A stretch of 64,000 nt of DNA from the NCBI GenBank assembly GCA_033439795.1, contig JAUTDP010000008.1, positions 3,038,001 through 3,102,000 on the forward strand, in the 5' to 3' direction. The translations under genes and the position numbers were made by a program. The notes beneath the pieces are model-generated. The model did no database searches. It was not told the origin of the DNA and was given only the letters and a program-made list of their open reading frames with translations. This document shows positions 1 through 11,850 of this stretch, in pieces. Every line of letters starts with the position of its first letter. The stretch's first letter is position 1. The DNA is from Sordaria brevicollis (lineage: Eukaryota > Ascomycota > Sordariomycetes > Sordariales > Sordariaceae).

Positions 1-552
1 GCCCTCTTAGCTCTTCGACGAAAGAAATACCAAGAATCACTGCTACAAAAAACCGATGCGCAGCTCGAACAGCTAGAAAAGTTGACCTCCAGCGTCGAGT
101 TCGCGCTCATACAAAAGGATGTCTTTTTCGGGCTGCAGCAAGGAACAAAAGTGCTGAAGGAGATTCATGCCGAGATGGGAGGACTGGAACATGTGGAGAA
201 GATGATGGGGGAGACGGCGGAGGAGGTTGCTTATCAGCAGGTTCGTTTTGCTCCTTCTTCCCTATGCGGTGTCTGGGATAAGTGGCTGATTGTGGGTTAC
301 CCAAAACAGGAAGTAAGCGAAATGCTAGGAGGCCGCATCTCCAACCAGGACGAAGACGAAGTCGAAGAAGAGCTGGCGGCGTTGGAGGCTGAGGTGGCTG
401 CGAAGAACAAGCCGGTGTCGGTACAACCGGTACCACAGGTTCCGCTACCGAATGTGCCCGATACCGAGTTACCGTCGACACGGCCGTCGAGGGCGGAAGA
501 GAGGCAGAAACAACAGCAGCGGCAAGAGGAGAGACAGGCCATGCTGGCTTGA
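1..552 (+). CDS. vps20: ESCRT-III subunit Vps20 (CHMP6 family), 3' part
   Basis: Partial gene, open at the left edge in frame 1. The visible part is the Snf7-type charged helical region (motifs SSVEFALIQKDVF, GLQQGTKVLKEIHAEMGG) followed by an acidic, MIM-like tail with a Q/E/R-rich end. Vps20 starts ESCRT-III filament formation at endosomes during multivesicular body sorting. An intron is placed at 241-309 (GT...aaacag), joining the codons YQQ to EVSEML. It is 69 nt with no in-frame stop, so an unspliced read also stays open. The stop is TGA at 550-552. CHMP6 is favoured over other Snf7 paralogues by the LIQKDVFFGLQQG stretch; the N-terminal myristoylation site lies outside the window. Confidence 0.85.
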   Translation, partial: ALLALRRKKYQESLLQKTDAQLEQLEKLTSSVEFALIQKDVFFGLQQGTKVLKEIHAEMGGLEHVEKMMGETAEEVAYQQVRFAPSSLCGVWDKWLIVGYPKQEVSEMLGGRISNQDEDEVEEELAALEAEVAAKNKPVSVQPVPQVPLPNVPDTELPSTRPSRAEERQKQQQRQEERQAMLA

Positions 553-1500
553 TGATGATAATGACATCGTCTTTACGATCATATAAACAGGGGAGATGGT
601 GTTTAGGAGTTTTTGGATTGACGGCTATCATGGGCTTTACATAATACGTTTCGGGGCATTCGGGAAGTCAGCTTGGAGATTACCGTGAATACCCAACTAT
701 TTAATTTCATGGTTTTGTTGCGCGAGAGGCAGGTGTTCATCGAGTCAACATCTGATTCAGATAACGTCCGTGGTACCTGTATAATACTACTGTCACCCCC
801 CCCTTCCCGCCTTAAGAGTGACCCTCCCAGATTCATCACGCAAAGTTCAATATTAATGATAGAAATAGACGTGATGCTTGTACATTGGATCAGGTTTTGC
901 CAATGCGCTACTATGACATGTTTGCATGCCTGAAACTTGCTCTCTCGTTTACATAGATCTTGAAGTACAACAAGTACTACACCCTACACCATACACAATG
1001 CCTTACTCGTACTTCATCTAATGCTGAAAACCTTGGTATGTAACAGGCCGTGATTCCTCATGATTTTCCCTACCCATGTACCAACATACATGGTCCTGAT
1101 TCTCTCCTCTTCTTGACAAAAATACAAAACGTCCACCGGGTATATGAATGTCCCATGCTCGCTCTCGAGTTTTTTTTAGACACCAGAAAATGCAACACGC
1201 CAACACCCCTACACAGTAATCATAACGCCTTGGTCATGCATTTCTAACAACATGACTCCGCTTTAATCCTCCTCCGATATCCACAGGGTATCTCAAAGTG
1301 TGTAAAAGAAGGACTTGCCACTCATTCGTGGCCGTGAAGAAGCTGAGAAAGAGCATCGTAATACAGACGCATGATCTTCTAGAAAATTAGACAGTAGATC
1401 TGTTCTACTGGACCCGGGGTCCCTTCCGTAAACTCCGATGCGGTGGTCGTATGCCGTATTTACGCTACATCGTACGCGTCGGAGACTTCGACCGTCTCTT
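553..1500. other. Intergenic between convergent genes
   Basis: About 950 bases between the vps20 stop and the end of the DUF2293 gene. It presumably holds both 3' UTRs. The open frames here are short, many without ATG, and lack codon bias. I see no RNA gene or repeat. Confidence 0.6.
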
Positions 1501-4489
1501 CTAATGGTGCGGCGGATATCCTGAAACTGGAGCGTACGTGGGGGTCCGGATTGGCGCATGGGTGGCTTGTGGTTGATACTGATAGTTGTGATCAACGGGA
1601 ACATATGCAGTAACAGGTTGGAAATGTCCGTCCGTCCTGTGAAGCCTGTTAGTAACCGGCGGCAAGAGAAAAAGAAAATGGTGCTTGAGATGTTACTTAC
1701 TCAATACCCAGGACCCTTTCCTGGCGCTTTACACTACCACTTGGATAGCCATCTGCATGGCGTTTGATGCCTGATACAATCTCCTCCGAGCGGTAATCGG
1801 CAGGCTGCTCATACCTTGCGATGACGCGCTCGGTTCGCGGATAAGCTGAATGTCCTGATCGAGAGTCATATATACGCTCGTCCTCGCGATAGGCATGTCC
1901 AGAATCCTGAGGGCGAGATTCCGTCGGTCGAGGGTCGTACAACTCTGCCTCCACCGGTACCGGCTGGGAACCGTGACGTTTTGGAAACTTGTTGGACACC
2001 CTTACGATCTCACAAAAGTCTCCTAGCTGGTCCTCGACGTACTGACCATTTCTAGTGTCAGAACGCCACCTGTCACGGTCCCCAACATAGATAGCGCCCG
2101 AATGATTGGCGTCTTCGTGTTCTCTTCTAGCCGGTGGTGACCGTCGTGGGGGGCGTACCTCTAGAGAGAAGCGCGCCGGTTGCATGTTATCATGCCTCAC
2201 TGGTTCAGGTGAATCATGGATCACTATTGGACGGAGCTCCGACCTAGGATAGGCATTGTCCTCTCTGATCCATGACTGTGAGTCCACTCTGACGGGTCGC
2301 CCATAGTCACCGCGGTGAGCATCGTCACGATATGAGGTCGTGTCAGAATGGTTGCCCGTGCCTGCAACTGGAGCATACGACCGAGTCATACCTCGCGGTT
2401 GTGAGCTGACCACGATATAAGACTCGGGGCGCGCAGCAGGGGCCGTGGCTGTTCGAATGCCCTCACTCCGCGGTGGAAGCGTGATAAACTCTTCTCGGGT
2501 GTCCAGTGTGTAATGAACCTGCCTACTGGGCACATCGTTATGGGCCTCCCTCGGCGGCCTGTACTCCTGACTGGGAAAATCGGCCGGAAACTTTGCAACA
2601 TCTGGCGACCGTTGTTCAACGGATGGCACGAGATAGTCCTTGAGGTCTTCGCCATGATGTCTTACCCGTTCGATAAGAGTGCTCGCATGAGAAGCAGCTG
2701 GAGGCCCAACTATAGGCCTGGAGCTGTTTCTAAGCGGCAGGCGCTGGATAGGCCAATCCTGTCCTCGGTAAGACTCGGCATCAGCCACTCGTGGTGCTGC
2801 TTCAGCATAGCTCGGCCGCTGCACGCTGCTGTAAGCTGGCCTTGGTTGTTGCGAGACGGGCTCGTATGCATATCGCGCTGGTTGTAGTGTTTCCCTCGTG
2901 TAGTATATACCTTGATCCATGGGACGGACACTCTCTGCCTCGGATGGCTTCCAAGTTTGAGGCACACGATGGACTGACCTGTCGACGCCATCTGTGGCGG
3001 TAGGGTTGGGCACATGCTCAGCATTCCCGAGCCGCTGACGTTCGACTGCCTGATTCCAGGCCTGACCGACGGCTTGGTACCTGTTGAAGCCACGCTCGGC
3101 TCTCTTTGTGGCCCTCTGTGCGGCCAATCTCTCCTTTCGAGCTTCCTTCTTGGCCCTCCTCTTCATTGCTCTCCGTGAAGTACCTGCGCCTGGCTGTGCA
3201 TTATCGGGCTTAGTTAAATCGACAGTTGGGGGGGATGGCATCGGGGCTGGTGTAGGGAGCGCAGATCGGACTGGGGCAGTCTGCTTATCTGGCGAGACCT
3301 CTTCCACAGATGATGCGTCAGAAGATTCATCCTCATCGTCATCATCGTCCTCATCCTCGTCCTCGTCCTCACTTTCCGAGTCCGAGATGACGACAACTTC
3401 GGCCAAAATCTCGTCAAGTTGATCGCGGCCGGTCTCCTCATCTCCTCGCCACTTGACCAGGTAGTCGAGACAGAGACCCTCGACCGCCTTTCTAGCATTG
3501 ACATAGCTTGTTTCTCTGAGAAGCTTGTCGTATCTCGTATGGTTGTGTCTGATGTGAGCAAGAACAGCAAGCTGGACACGACGTGAAAGTGTAACATGAG
3601 CAGCAAGACCGACCGGCGGATCTTTTTTGTCTGATAGTCGTGCCTATAACATTTAAATGTAAGAATGGGGAATCCGCTCAGAAGCCACAATGTTTCGACG
3701 GGTTATCAGCATGGATGATGCGCCTACCTTGTTGAACGAGTGTTCGAGAATCATTTGCCGGTCAGTGTTCGGTATGCGCGGAAACAGATCCCTTATAGCT
3801 GCGTCAGCTTGCTTGTTGATGTCTTCTTGCCTCTCTGGGATGGGCTCCGGTTGACCGGCGCCTGCATCAGGCGTTGGCAGTTGTGAGTCTTGTCCCAACT
3901 GTTGACGTGCTTGTTCGACAATGGACTCTCGAACATGAATACCAACACGGTTCAAATGGCGACTGAGCTCCTTGGAGAACTGGCCGTTGGAAGACTATGA
4001 CAGGAAATGTGTCAGAACTTGTACTAATGAAGAGCTGAATGACAGAATCTGCAACAAACCGTAACGATAAAAATCATGGCGCCTTGCTCTCGGGAAAGCT
4101 CTTTACAGGCAGAGGTCAAAGTAGGATTGCCAATGGGGACAAACTCGAAGCCCGGCGGGGGCTCTCGATCCTCGGTGAACTGTTCCTTGTTAGTCAACGC
4201 ATTATTGTAGGCAACACGCATGCAAGCGCTGGTTTGGCGTGTGGTCATCAGGCTCTGGTCGGTCATTTACCTCGATCTCCAACTTTTTCTTCTTGTCCTT
4301 ATTCTCAATGAACTCAAACCAGGACTTGTGTTTGGATGAGCACTGCGGTCTGTCAGGCTTTGCTACCAGGCCAGGAGGTAGCGGTGCGGTCCAGTCCATG
4401 ATATTCCCCTTGCGGTCTCTTTGATGCCGTGCTTTGGCATGTTCTCCCCTTGCCGCCCCATGGCCAGTGGTTCTCTTCTCTCTACCCAT
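1501..4489 (-). CDS. DUF2293 domain protein, five exons
   Basis: Proposed exons (minus): 4489-4271, about 4179-4060, 3994-3728, 3643-1701 and 1636-1501, giving about 894 residues. The start is ATG at 4489 (MGREKRTTGHG). The conserved fungal DUF2293 core spans exons 2-4: PPPGFEFVPIGNP, KELSREQGAMIFIV, then DLFPRIPNTDRQMI near residue 185 and LAVLAHIRHNHTRYDKLL with LVKWRGDEE near 220-270. An Asp/Glu run follows, then a long Arg/Pro/Tyr-rich region probably disordered. The biochemical role is unknown; the charged tail would suit a nuclear protein, but that is inference. The last exon is not obvious: a GTAAGT donor ends exon 4, CTAAC plus CACAG precede 1636, and the exon adds 45 codons ending at TAG 1501-1503. 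The exon 2 acceptor could also be 6 nt earlier, at an AAG. Confidence 0.8.
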
Positions 4490-6180
4490 CTCGGTCGATA
4501 TGGCCTACAACCTTGGCATGAAGAGTGCAACAGTCAGTAGCCTTTTTGGTTCACGCCACGCCTTTACCTTTTGTGCGGGGCAATCCAGACAAGAAGCGCG
4601 GGGTTTATCCTTTGAAAGGTCCCTGTGGTGAACTGAATGAAGGCAAAGAAATCAGACGGAGATTGAATCCGAAATCAGGCCGGGCTGTCGCGATGGCTTT
4701 CGCACTGCTCGGCTCTAGACGATGGCGTCGCCTTGGATAAGCAAAGCAAGATCAATACTTGCGCAGATGATGAAAAGAAAACTCGAAACGTAAACAGGCG
4801 CGGAAATAGGAGCAGAAAAGAACGTCGGCTTCTTCTTCAGCTAGAGGTGAAGAGAAGCAAGTCGTGACAAAGATAGGCACGGTAGAAGAACTGCGAGGAC
4901 TTGCGATGCGATCAAGCGCGCAATCAAGAGATCTCTCGTCAGTCCAGTACCGCCTGGTCTTTTGTCCTTTGCGCTTCACAGAAAGCTGAGATCTGAATCA
5001 AGAACTGTTCAAGTCCAAAGTGGTGGAGGAGTGGTGGTGGTAGGAGGAGCTACAGCGACAACTGTGAATGAAGCAAGGCACAAGTCGAAATGTGCGCAAA
5101 AGTTCAACAAGTTGGATCTGAGGTTTTCCTGCAGAGAGGCCGCGGTTAAACGTCAGAATGAAGGCAGGTGTCAGCAAGTTCGGCGCTGCTTCCAATCTGA
5201 TGTGATGGTGGAAAGTGGAATGGACCGGACGGACGGGATGTGTGATGGAATGGAAAGCGTGGTAAAAGCAGGACAGGAACAGTGAGATTTGGGCTGAGAG
5301 CTGGAAGACGGCCCGACAGACACAGAAAACACCGAGTTCGGGCTGGTGGCCCACATGACTGAGGTGCGATGACGGGAGGCGGGAATGAGTGGAGCCTGAC
5401 CACAGCAAGCCCAATCTCTTTAACCGGTTTTCCCGCCACTTTTGTCCCTGCAGGGGTCTTGAGCCAATCAGATGCTGTAAACACCCAAATGTAACCTCAT
5501 AGCGACTTTCAGCTACTCTGTGGATATCTCAATAAGGCGCTGTAAACCACTAACGCAGAGGGTAGCTGTTAAGGCTGACAGTTTCCAAAAGTTTTTGTGG
5601 GCCGGGAAAAAAATGGCGGGAAAACCGGTTAAAGAGATTGCAACTTCTCTTCTCAGGCTCGCTCGCTTCACTTTGAACTTGGGTTGCAGTGAGTGGTTTC
5701 ACGTGCGCCACAATGTGCTACGGCGCCACACTTTTGTACGACGTGACCTTATCGCAACTTCCGTCATTGCAACCATCACGGCAACTGCAACTGTGATTGC
5801 GGTGTTGCCTGGACGCGGGGGAACGACTCACAAAGGCTTGACCTTCCCTTTTAAACAACACTAAAGCAGCCAAGTAACCTCGTTGGATGACTCGACAAGT
5901 GACTCAGGCACTCATCGGCATTCATTTCAGGGAGGACGGAAGATTTGAAGCAACTTCTGTTTTGAAGACGGAGAGAACTGCCGATAAGGCCAATCTCCAT
6001 CGGGTGTTGTGATAACCTCAAAAAAAACTATAATTATCGGACACCTCGCATCGTGCTGTTGTGGGTTTATTACTCCAATCAGGACGAGTAACGCTTTGAA
6101 ATCGACATCTCCTGGTCCTTACTACTACAATCGTTGTTTTAAACATTCCCACCTCCCTGAATCTCTGAGATTTCTTCAAC
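4490..6180. other. Divergent intergenic region with a MITE
   Basis: A 1.7-kb region between the diverging DUF2293 and helicase genes, so both promoters lie here. The inverted-repeat element at 5412-5640 sits in the middle. A G-rich GGTGGAGGAGTGGTGG stretch lies near 5020. I found no supported coding frame. Confidence 0.6.
5412..5640. mobile_element. MITE-like element with 37-bp terminal inverted repeats
   Basis: The left end, starting CAATCTCTTTAACCGGTTTT at 5412, matches the reverse complement of the right end at 5604-5640 over about 37 bases with roughly 3-4 mismatches. About 155 bases lie between the arms, with no plausible protein. A short terminal-repeat element without a transposase is the usual shape of a MITE. 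I could not see a convincing target-site duplication (flanks CAGCAAGC and CAACTTCT), so the family is unassigned. The internal sequence has two related copies of GCTGTAAAC, near 5475 and 5540. Confidence 0.65.
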
Positions 6181-8288
6181 ATGGCTGCCGCTGAACTTGG
6201 ACTTGACGCGGGTTTCATTCCTGCCCTTCACAAGCCATCTGCGCTTTTGCCCATTGCCAAGCATCGCGATGCCTTGCTGTACACGGTCGAAACCCATCCC
6301 GTCACCATTGTCGTCGGCCAGACTGGTTCCGGAAAGAGTACGCAGATCCCCCAGTTCCTTGAGAAAGCAGGATGGTGTGCTGATGGGAAGGTCATTGCAA
6401 TCACTCAGGTAAGCCTTAGGTTGCTCTTGATACACCAAGAAACTCCAAACACGAGGCGGTTATGCTAACATTTCCATAGCCTCGTCGTGTCGCTGCAACC
6501 ACGGTTGCCATCAGAGTCGCCGAAGAGTTTGGCTGTGAACTCGGAAAGGAAGTCGGCTTCTCCATCCGCTTCGAGGATGTCACCTCTGAAGCAACTCGCA
6601 TCAAGTTCCTCACTGACGGTCTTCTGATTAGAGAGGCGCTCGTTGATCCCTTGCTTTCCCGCTACTCCGTCATCATGATCGATGAAGCCCATGAACGGTC
6701 CATCAGCTCCGACATCTTGCTTGGCTTGCTCAAGAAGATCCGCAGAAAGCGTCCCGAGTTGAGGATTATCATCAGCAGTGCGACCCTGCAAGCCGAGGAG
6801 TTTCTCAGGTTCTTCTCTGAAAGCACTGAAGAGGCCAAGTCCGCTGACACTGTCAAGTCTGACGAGAAGCAGGATGCCCCAGTCGGCGCTATTGTCAGCC
6901 TGGAAGGCCGAACCTACCCCATCGATATTCTCTACACCGAGAAGCCCGCCGAGGACTATCTCGAGAAGGCTATTTCGACCGTCTTCGACATTCACACCAG
7001 CGAACCAAAGGGCGACATCCTTGTTTTCCTGACCGGCAGAGACGAGATCGAAAAGGCCGTCGAAGCTGTCTCCGAACGCTCAGCTCAGCTGCCCGCAGGA
7101 TCCGAAGCCATATTGCCTCTGCCGCTCTATGCTGGCCTCCCGACCGAGAAGCAGATGTACGTGTTTGATGAAGCCCCTGCAAACTTCAGAAAGGTCATAT
7201 TTTCTACCAACATCGCCGAAGCCTCCGTCACCATTGATGGCATCGTCTATGTCGTGGATTGTGGTTATGTCAAGCTGCGGGCTTATAACCCGCAGACTGG
7301 CATCGAAACGCTGACTGCGACCCCCGTTTCCAAAGCCTCTGCCGCACAGCGTGCTGGACGAGCAGGCAGAACGAAAGCTGGAAAGTGCTTCCGCCTGTAT
7401 ACTGAGGAGGCTTACCTGGCCCTCCCTGATGCCAACCCTCCCGAGATCCAACGCTCCAACTTGGCGCCTTTCATCCTCCAGCTCAAGGCGCTCGGCATTG
7501 ACAATGTCCTCCGCTTTGATTTCCTCACTCCACCTCCTGCTGAGCTGATGACGCGGGCCCTGGAGCTGCTGTACGCCCTTGGTGCTTTGGATGATTATGC
7601 CAAACTCACCAAGCCTCTGGGCTTGAGGATGGCTGAGCTGGCCGTTGAGCCAATGATGGCCAAGACCCTTCTTTCCGCCCCTTCTTTCGGTTGCCTTGGC
7701 GAGATGTTGACAATTGCAGCCATGACCAGCCTGGGCGGCTCCATTTGGGTCCAGGGCGATGCTGGAAAGGAAGAAGCAGAGAGCGCAAGGCGCAAGTTTG
7801 CTGCTGACGAAGGTGACCATCTTACGCTCTTGAACGTCTACCAGGCATTCGTTACCAAGGGTCGCAAAGAGGCTCGGTTCTGTCACGACAACCTCATCAA
7901 CTTCAAGGCCATGACGCGCGCTATGAGCATTCGCGCGCAGCTGAGAAGGTGGCTTGAGCGCTTTGGGATCACCGAGGATGACAGCTCGTCAGTCGCTCAG
8001 GCAGGAGCCGGAGCCGGTGTCAACAAGGCGGAGCAAATCCGTCGGTGCCTGACAACGGGTTACTTTGCCCATGCTGCGCGCATGCAGCCGGACGGTTCCT
8101 TCCGAAACGTGTCGGGCACCACGGTTTTGCACGCCCATCCCAGCTCGCTCATGTTCAACCGTAAGGCTGACTGGGTCATCTTCCACGAGATCATGGAGTC
8201 CGGAGAGAAGACGTTTATCCGGGACATCACCAAGATCGAGAAGAACTGGCTGGTTGAGTATGCGCCGGCCTTTTACAGCACCATGTGA
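6181..8288 (+). CDS. dhx35: DEAH-box RNA helicase, DHX35-like
   Basis: Two exons (6181-6408, 6480-8288) with an intron at 6409-6479 give 678 residues, close to the length of metazoan DHX35. Motif I GQTGSGKST is at residues 46-54, motif II DEAH at 144-147, then the SAT motif, and QRAGRAGR as motif VI. The ratchet/OB-fold part follows, with LELLYALGALDD, EGDHLTLLNVYQAF and a C-terminal WLVEYAPAFYSTM that aligns with the DHX35 end. The family unwinds RNA using NTP; DHX35 is found in late spliceosomes in animals, and a splicing role here is inferred from orthology. The short N-terminus without RS or S1 domains separates it from Prp22, Prp2, Prp16 and Prp43. All key motifs look intact. Confidence 0.93.
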
Positions 8289-8839
8289 AAGCAAGCAATC
8301 AATCAGTTAGCACGAGGGCCAGGCCAGCCCATGCCCACGTGAGAGGCGGTTTGTTTCTGCAGGGACAATATTTCACACCCTTGTTTTTGTCTTTAGGACA
8401 GGTCATTCGTTTACCAGGTTTGAAGTTTCGGGATGTTTGATTGAGTAGAATAGTTTCAGATTGCACAATCCCCAATATCACCACATGTCTTTTAATATTG
8501 CTGCCTTCCAGAACGCCGTGTAAGTACGGACCGCCAAGATGGTCTGAAGAAAGGGAAGACGAAAAGTTTCGGAGATTCGATGATGAGAACGTGTTTGTGT
8601 GACCACATGGCCATCCAGCCCAAACGCTGTCCTACACTACAATGACGCATTCGATGTCGCATACGATACGCTGTGAAACAATATCCACGCCGGGGCTATT
8701 GTGAGTAAGTGTAGGGAAGTTTTCCATGGCTTTTGGTCTTTCCCCTCTCGAGCTATTCGCAGATCGCCCTCCAGTGGATTTTTGTATGGAGCATTGAGGA
8801 GCCAACTTTGATTTCGTCTCCGCAAGGGGGAGGTTGGGA

Positions 8840-9240
8840 AAAAAAACGGTAATCATATACCCCAAAAATGATTTCATATACCCCAACCAAGGTGCACCAT
8901 CAAGACTCGAGGGCGTGGGGTACCAAGTTCTTCTACCTAAAGCGAAGGAGTTGGCTGCCCTACGTTTTTACTCCGAAACATGCCAAATTGCCAAGACAAA
9001 AGGCAAAACCATCTTCTCCCCACTTTGACATTTTCGCGAACACTTTGCACCGTTTTTATTGAATTGCAGCCTCAAAAAAAAGGGGGCGGGGCTCTTGGGA
9101 AAGATTTGAAGAATAATGGCAAGAAGAAAGCGAATCTCTGACGGCTGTCTTGGTTGAAACACTTCAACTCTAAGCTGGTGACTTTGCCTTCGGTTTGGGG
9201 TATATGAATACCATTTTTGGGGTATATGATTACCGTTTTC
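8840..9240. mobile_element. MITE with TIRs and a 10-bp target duplication (MULE-like)
   Basis: The element has inverted ends built on AAAACGGTAATCATATACCC. The core is 28 bases identical in both arms, and the repeat extends to about 47 bases with small gaps. Each arm carries two copies of CATATACCCCAA. It is flanked by the direct repeat GAGGTTGGGA at 8830-8839 and 9241-9250, read as a 10-bp target-site duplication. Duplications of 9-11 bp are typical of Mutator-like transposons, hence the tentative family. The 401-bp element has no transposase frame, so it would be non-autonomous. An intact duplication and near-identical ends suggest a fairly recent insertion. Confidence 0.8.
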
Positions 9241-11746
9241 GAGGTTGGGAGGAGCCCGTGATGGTGAAAAACAAAACCTGGAAGTGTGTGGGGGACGAAC
9301 GCATGAGAAGAGGAGGAGGCCATTCCCGGAATTTCCTTGCAAGAATATCTCACTCACAAGGCAGAGTCTCATAGTCGGCAGCATCCGTGGTGGAAAAGAG
9401 AAATTTCAATCTTCATCATGGCGAAAGGATATCTCAAATCTCGTTCAGATAGGCTGGTCTGCCAAGGCACGTTTTGTCGTCGAAGAGCGAGAGTGATTGT
9501 GGCTATGTATAGGTCTACACCAAGTCTTTTACATACGCGGAAATCTAAAGGCGCCATATGTATCTCAGCTCCCAGTTAATGGTTGGGAAGACGATCGACA
9601 GATGCAATGACAATTCCGCGACTCGGCACTCGTGGTGCGGTGCAGATATTATCATGGGCAACGGCGGCGGACAATAAAATGGTCTGGAAGCTTTTTTGAG
9701 CCAAGATCTTCGACAGAGCAACTCACTCCCTCCTTGTGAATCTTTAGATTCATTCTTGGACCGACCGAATCCCGCGTTCGAAACGCTTCCTTCTTATCGG
9801 GTCGGGGTTATGTCTATCCGCCTCGCGCGTTTGCCCGACCTTCCTTTCTCGTTCGTTTCCCTCTCCCGTCGCCGTCCGTTCATCTCATCCTCTGCATGTC
9901 CAAGCCTTCGACGAACTCGACGCTAGGAGGTATCCGACGATGACAAAACGACTCGAGGCAGGATCAAGCAGGCTCGGTTGGCGTCCCCATCCTCCCAACT
10001 AACCATTCAATGCGCCTCCCTCTGGCTCTCCCTCCGTCCCGAACCCCCGTTCTCGCCGTCCCCTGAAATTGGAGAGTTGCTGACACGGCCATCATCTCGG
10101 CAAAGCAAATGTCCCACTTCGTTTGGATTTCATTATCAGACGAGGATTGGCACTAAGACGGAGTACCTCTTCGTCACACCATTGAGGTAGGGCGAAGGGA
10201 AGTATCGGATCTTAGCCAGTCGCTTGTCGTGGCACAGTGTCGTGTCCCCTCCTGGCGAGATTTAGCGCCATCTCGACAAAGAGGAGCCCAGAGAGTTCCA
10301 GGGACACCAGTTCCAGAGACCGGTGCCCTGTTGCTGCAACACACCGCCCCATTTTTCCAGGTACAGCCGGGGGAAGGCGCACCAATCACGGGCGAAGGCG
10401 GTTTCAAAAAAGAGCGCGAAGGGGACGCTCCGCTCCAGAAAAGAAGCTTCGTTCGTTCGTTCGTTGGTGAGAGGGACGGGACCCCTGGTTCTGATATGCA
10501 GGAACACAACTACCTCCTTGAAGCTTCTTCTTTCCATTTGTACCGAAGTATCCTCCGTTGCGTTCCACACCTTTGCGCAAGTCTGACGAATAGGACTGGC
10601 CTATGAGTGGATGTTGATGATCATGTCGACCATTCAGAAGTCAGGAACAAGAATGAAAAGCGATTGTGATCCTGGTCGAGGTCGTGGTTGTGCAAATCAA
10701 GCAATGACCAGCTCCTGAACCAGGGGCATGGGAAAAAAAAAAAAAAAAAAAAAAGACACAATGGACCATTCTCACGACGACGAGACTCCCGGTTGGTGGG
10801 CGAAGAAAGAGTGTGTGTTCGTGTGTTCCTGTCTGTCGGTTTGTCGGTTAACAAGAAACCATTGATTGACTGGCAGTCAGTTGGCGCAAACCCCCCCGTT
10901 CGCAAGCCTTCGCAGTAGTGGTAGCTGGTAGCACACACACCAAAAAAGGATGCGAGAAAACGGCGAGACGGTAGCCTGCTCCCCCTCCCTTTTGATTGAA
11001 GGTGAGATTAGCAATTTCTATTCGTCGAGCAAGGCCACACATGCCCAGCAAATGCAGATCCAAAAATGGACAATTGGTGTGAACAATCGCGCAGCCGCTG
11101 ACGGGAGGATCTCTCTCGGGCGGCCGTGGATGAGGTGAGGCCATCGTCTACCTAGATGGTCATGTGTAGAATGTTACCTCGACCTACACACCTTGAGGTT
11201 TGTGATGATCCAAGAAGATCAGGATTTACTCACATCCTGAGAATCCCGAGAGTCTCTCGAAGCGAAGAAGGAAAGTTACTACAATGCACCTTCCCTGAAC
11301 TGGGGGGTTAAAGTTGATGTTTATGCTCGCTCCCTTTTTTTCCCACTGCAGTCCGTGTATGTTGTCCCTTCTCTTTTTTTCCACATGTGCCGCCCCCTGC
11401 ACGGCGCAATCGTGCCTGCAGTGCTAGGAATGCACGCGGGCTGCTCCTGCTCCTCTCGCTGCTCCTGCAACTGCACTGGTGGTGCATACCCTGGTGGAAT
11501 TTCGCAGCAGGATGCTTGAGGTTCCTTGGCTTCCAGGCCGGCCCTGAAGGAGAGCGGTCCACAGGGGCCCAGTCCCTGGCCTTGGGCCTGAGAGTCTCCG
11601 CACCATTCTCCGCTTGCTCCTTGAGTTCTCCCCTTTCGCTCTTCCACTTGTGTGCCCTGGGCGAATTGGCTTCCCGTCAGTTAGGTTGCTGCAGTGCTCA
11701 ACGCTGCCGCTCTGTGTGAGTGCCGCACCGTCCCGGATTCTCGTGG

Positions 11747-11850
11747 CCTTCACCTTCCCTTCCATTTCCCTTTTCTCTCCTTTCCTCCAGTCGCTCCCTT
11801 TCTCCTCCCCTCCCACCTCCTCCTCCTTCTCCTCCTCCCACTCCTCCACC
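11747..11850 (+). repeat. Polypyrimidine tract
   Basis: About 100 bases almost purely C and T, including runs of TCC and TCCTCCTTC. CT-rich blocks are common in promoters of filamentous fungi. This one lies about 0.7 kb before the ATG at 12533 and may belong to its promoter or leader. Confidence 0.6.

Noticed and set aside
7080..7886. A 268-codon minus-strand frame
   Set aside because: Antisense to the DHX35-like helicase; low-quality composition and no motif.
10733..10754. Run of 22 A, considered as a retrotransposon tail
   Set aside because: No coding remnant or target duplication next to it; better read as a simple homopolymer.
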